Positions 5,684-6,070 of a stretch of 6,070 nucleotides of DNA are shown here, piece after piece. The stretch covers positions 1 to 6,070 of the forward strand of contig JAFAAT010000151.1 of assembly GCA_023426425.1 (NCBI GenBank), given 5' to 3'. A program made the position numbers and the translations under genes. Under the pieces are notes generated by a model, which was not told where the DNA came from, did no database searches, and saw only the letters and a list, made by a program, of their open reading frames with translations. The DNA is from Bacteroidota bacterium. Lineage in GTDB: Bacteria > Bacteroidota > Bacteroidia > Chitinophagales > Chitinophagaceae. Every line of letters starts with the position of its first letter. The stretch's first letter is position 1.

Positions 5684-6070
5684 ATTAACTATAATGGGAC
5701 GATATTGAGCAAAGCCGACGAGCGCTTTGAAGATGCATCATTCCGGCGGGGTCCGGGATTGGTTGAGACCATGCTGGTTGAAGACGGGCAGATTCGACTA
5801 CTGTCCTATCATCATGAGAGACTGATGCGAGGTATGGAGCAGTTTGGGTGGAAGCAGAAGAAGCTGGCTATAAAAGATAACCTTGCTGCCGAAGCAGGTA
5901 AGTGCGTTGAAACATTCGGCAACCCAACCTTGTTACGTGTGAGACTACAGGTTTTTCCAGAGGAGGCGGGAGGTAGTGAGGTTTCGTTTGTTATCGAGTG
6001 CCGGGAGATCGGGGAAAGTATGGTGAACTATAACGTAGAGGGACTGAAGCTGGAAATATTTGACGATCTG
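5684..6070 (+). CDS. Aminotransferase class IV (PabC/BCAT-like), 3' end outside window
   Basis: This is the N-terminal 129 codons of a fold-type IV PLP enzyme, the family of 4-amino-4-deoxychorismate lyase (PabC, folate synthesis) and branched-chain or D-amino-acid aminotransferases. Counting from the ATT at 5684, the family pattern is clear: INYNG at 1-5, FRRGPGLVETM at 20-30 (compare the usual F-R-x-G-D-G-L-F-E-T), HHERL at 43-47 and LLRVRL at 83-88. The catalytic Lys lies further on, beyond the window, so activity cannot be judged. The start is a problem: the frame is open from 5603 (after TAA 5600-5602) but has no ATG, GTG or TTG before 5705. Candidates are ATT 5684, CTG 5675, or TTG 5705, which would cut off the first beta-strand. 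The gene is divergent from lpxD with about 87 bases between. PabC is the best guess, but which subfamily cannot be decided here. Confidence 0.8.
   Translation, partial: MNYNGTILSKADERFEDASFRRGPGLVETMLVEDGQIRLLSYHHERLMRGMEQFGWKQKKLAIKDNLAAEAGKCVETFGNPTLLRVRLQVFPEEAGGSEVSFVIECREIGESMVNYNVEGLKLEIFDDL

Overview
The window looks like chromosomal DNA from a member of the Bacteroidota, most likely Chitinophagaceae or a close relative. This is inferred from protein character (Gram-negative DnaK, an LpxD paralogue, a lipoprotein with an acidic export signal after its Cys). It also rests on leaders that mostly lack Shine-Dalgarno sequences and on two good matches to the Bacteroidota -7 element TAnnTTTG. 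No mobile element, CRISPR array, rRNA or tRNA is visible.

Layout. 35-1075 (+): predicted surface lipoprotein of unknown function, with a -7 element just upstream and a perfect hairpin terminator at 1121-1146. 1147-1599: about 450 bases without an intact gene. The first part holds a decayed minus-strand gene whose 82-codon C-terminal part is still open (1174-1422); the second part holds the dnaK control region, with nested inverted repeats and a sigma54-like element. 1600-3492 (+): dnaK, apparently monocistronic, with a strong terminator at 3511-3544. 3546-3588: heptamer tandem repeat. 3630-3809 (+): 59-residue, very basic, probably disordered small protein ending directly at its own terminator (3810-3838). 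3880-4647 (+): secreted, probable outer-membrane beta-barrel. 4652-5596 (-): LpxD-type acyltransferase, convergent with the barrel gene and separated from it by 4 bp. 5684 to the window edge (+): N-terminal part of a fold-type IV PLP enzyme (PabC/BCAT-like), divergent from lpxD and lacking a standard start codon at the expected place.

How the genes relate. Most are single-gene transcription units bounded by terminators, so this is a housekeeping neighbourhood rather than one pathway or operon. A loose theme is the cell envelope (lipoprotein, barrel, lipid A acyltransferase) plus proteostasis. I found no convincing new multi-gene system. The items most worth checking are the dnaK control region, the small basic protein, the pseudogene and the unusual start of the aminotransferase-like gene.
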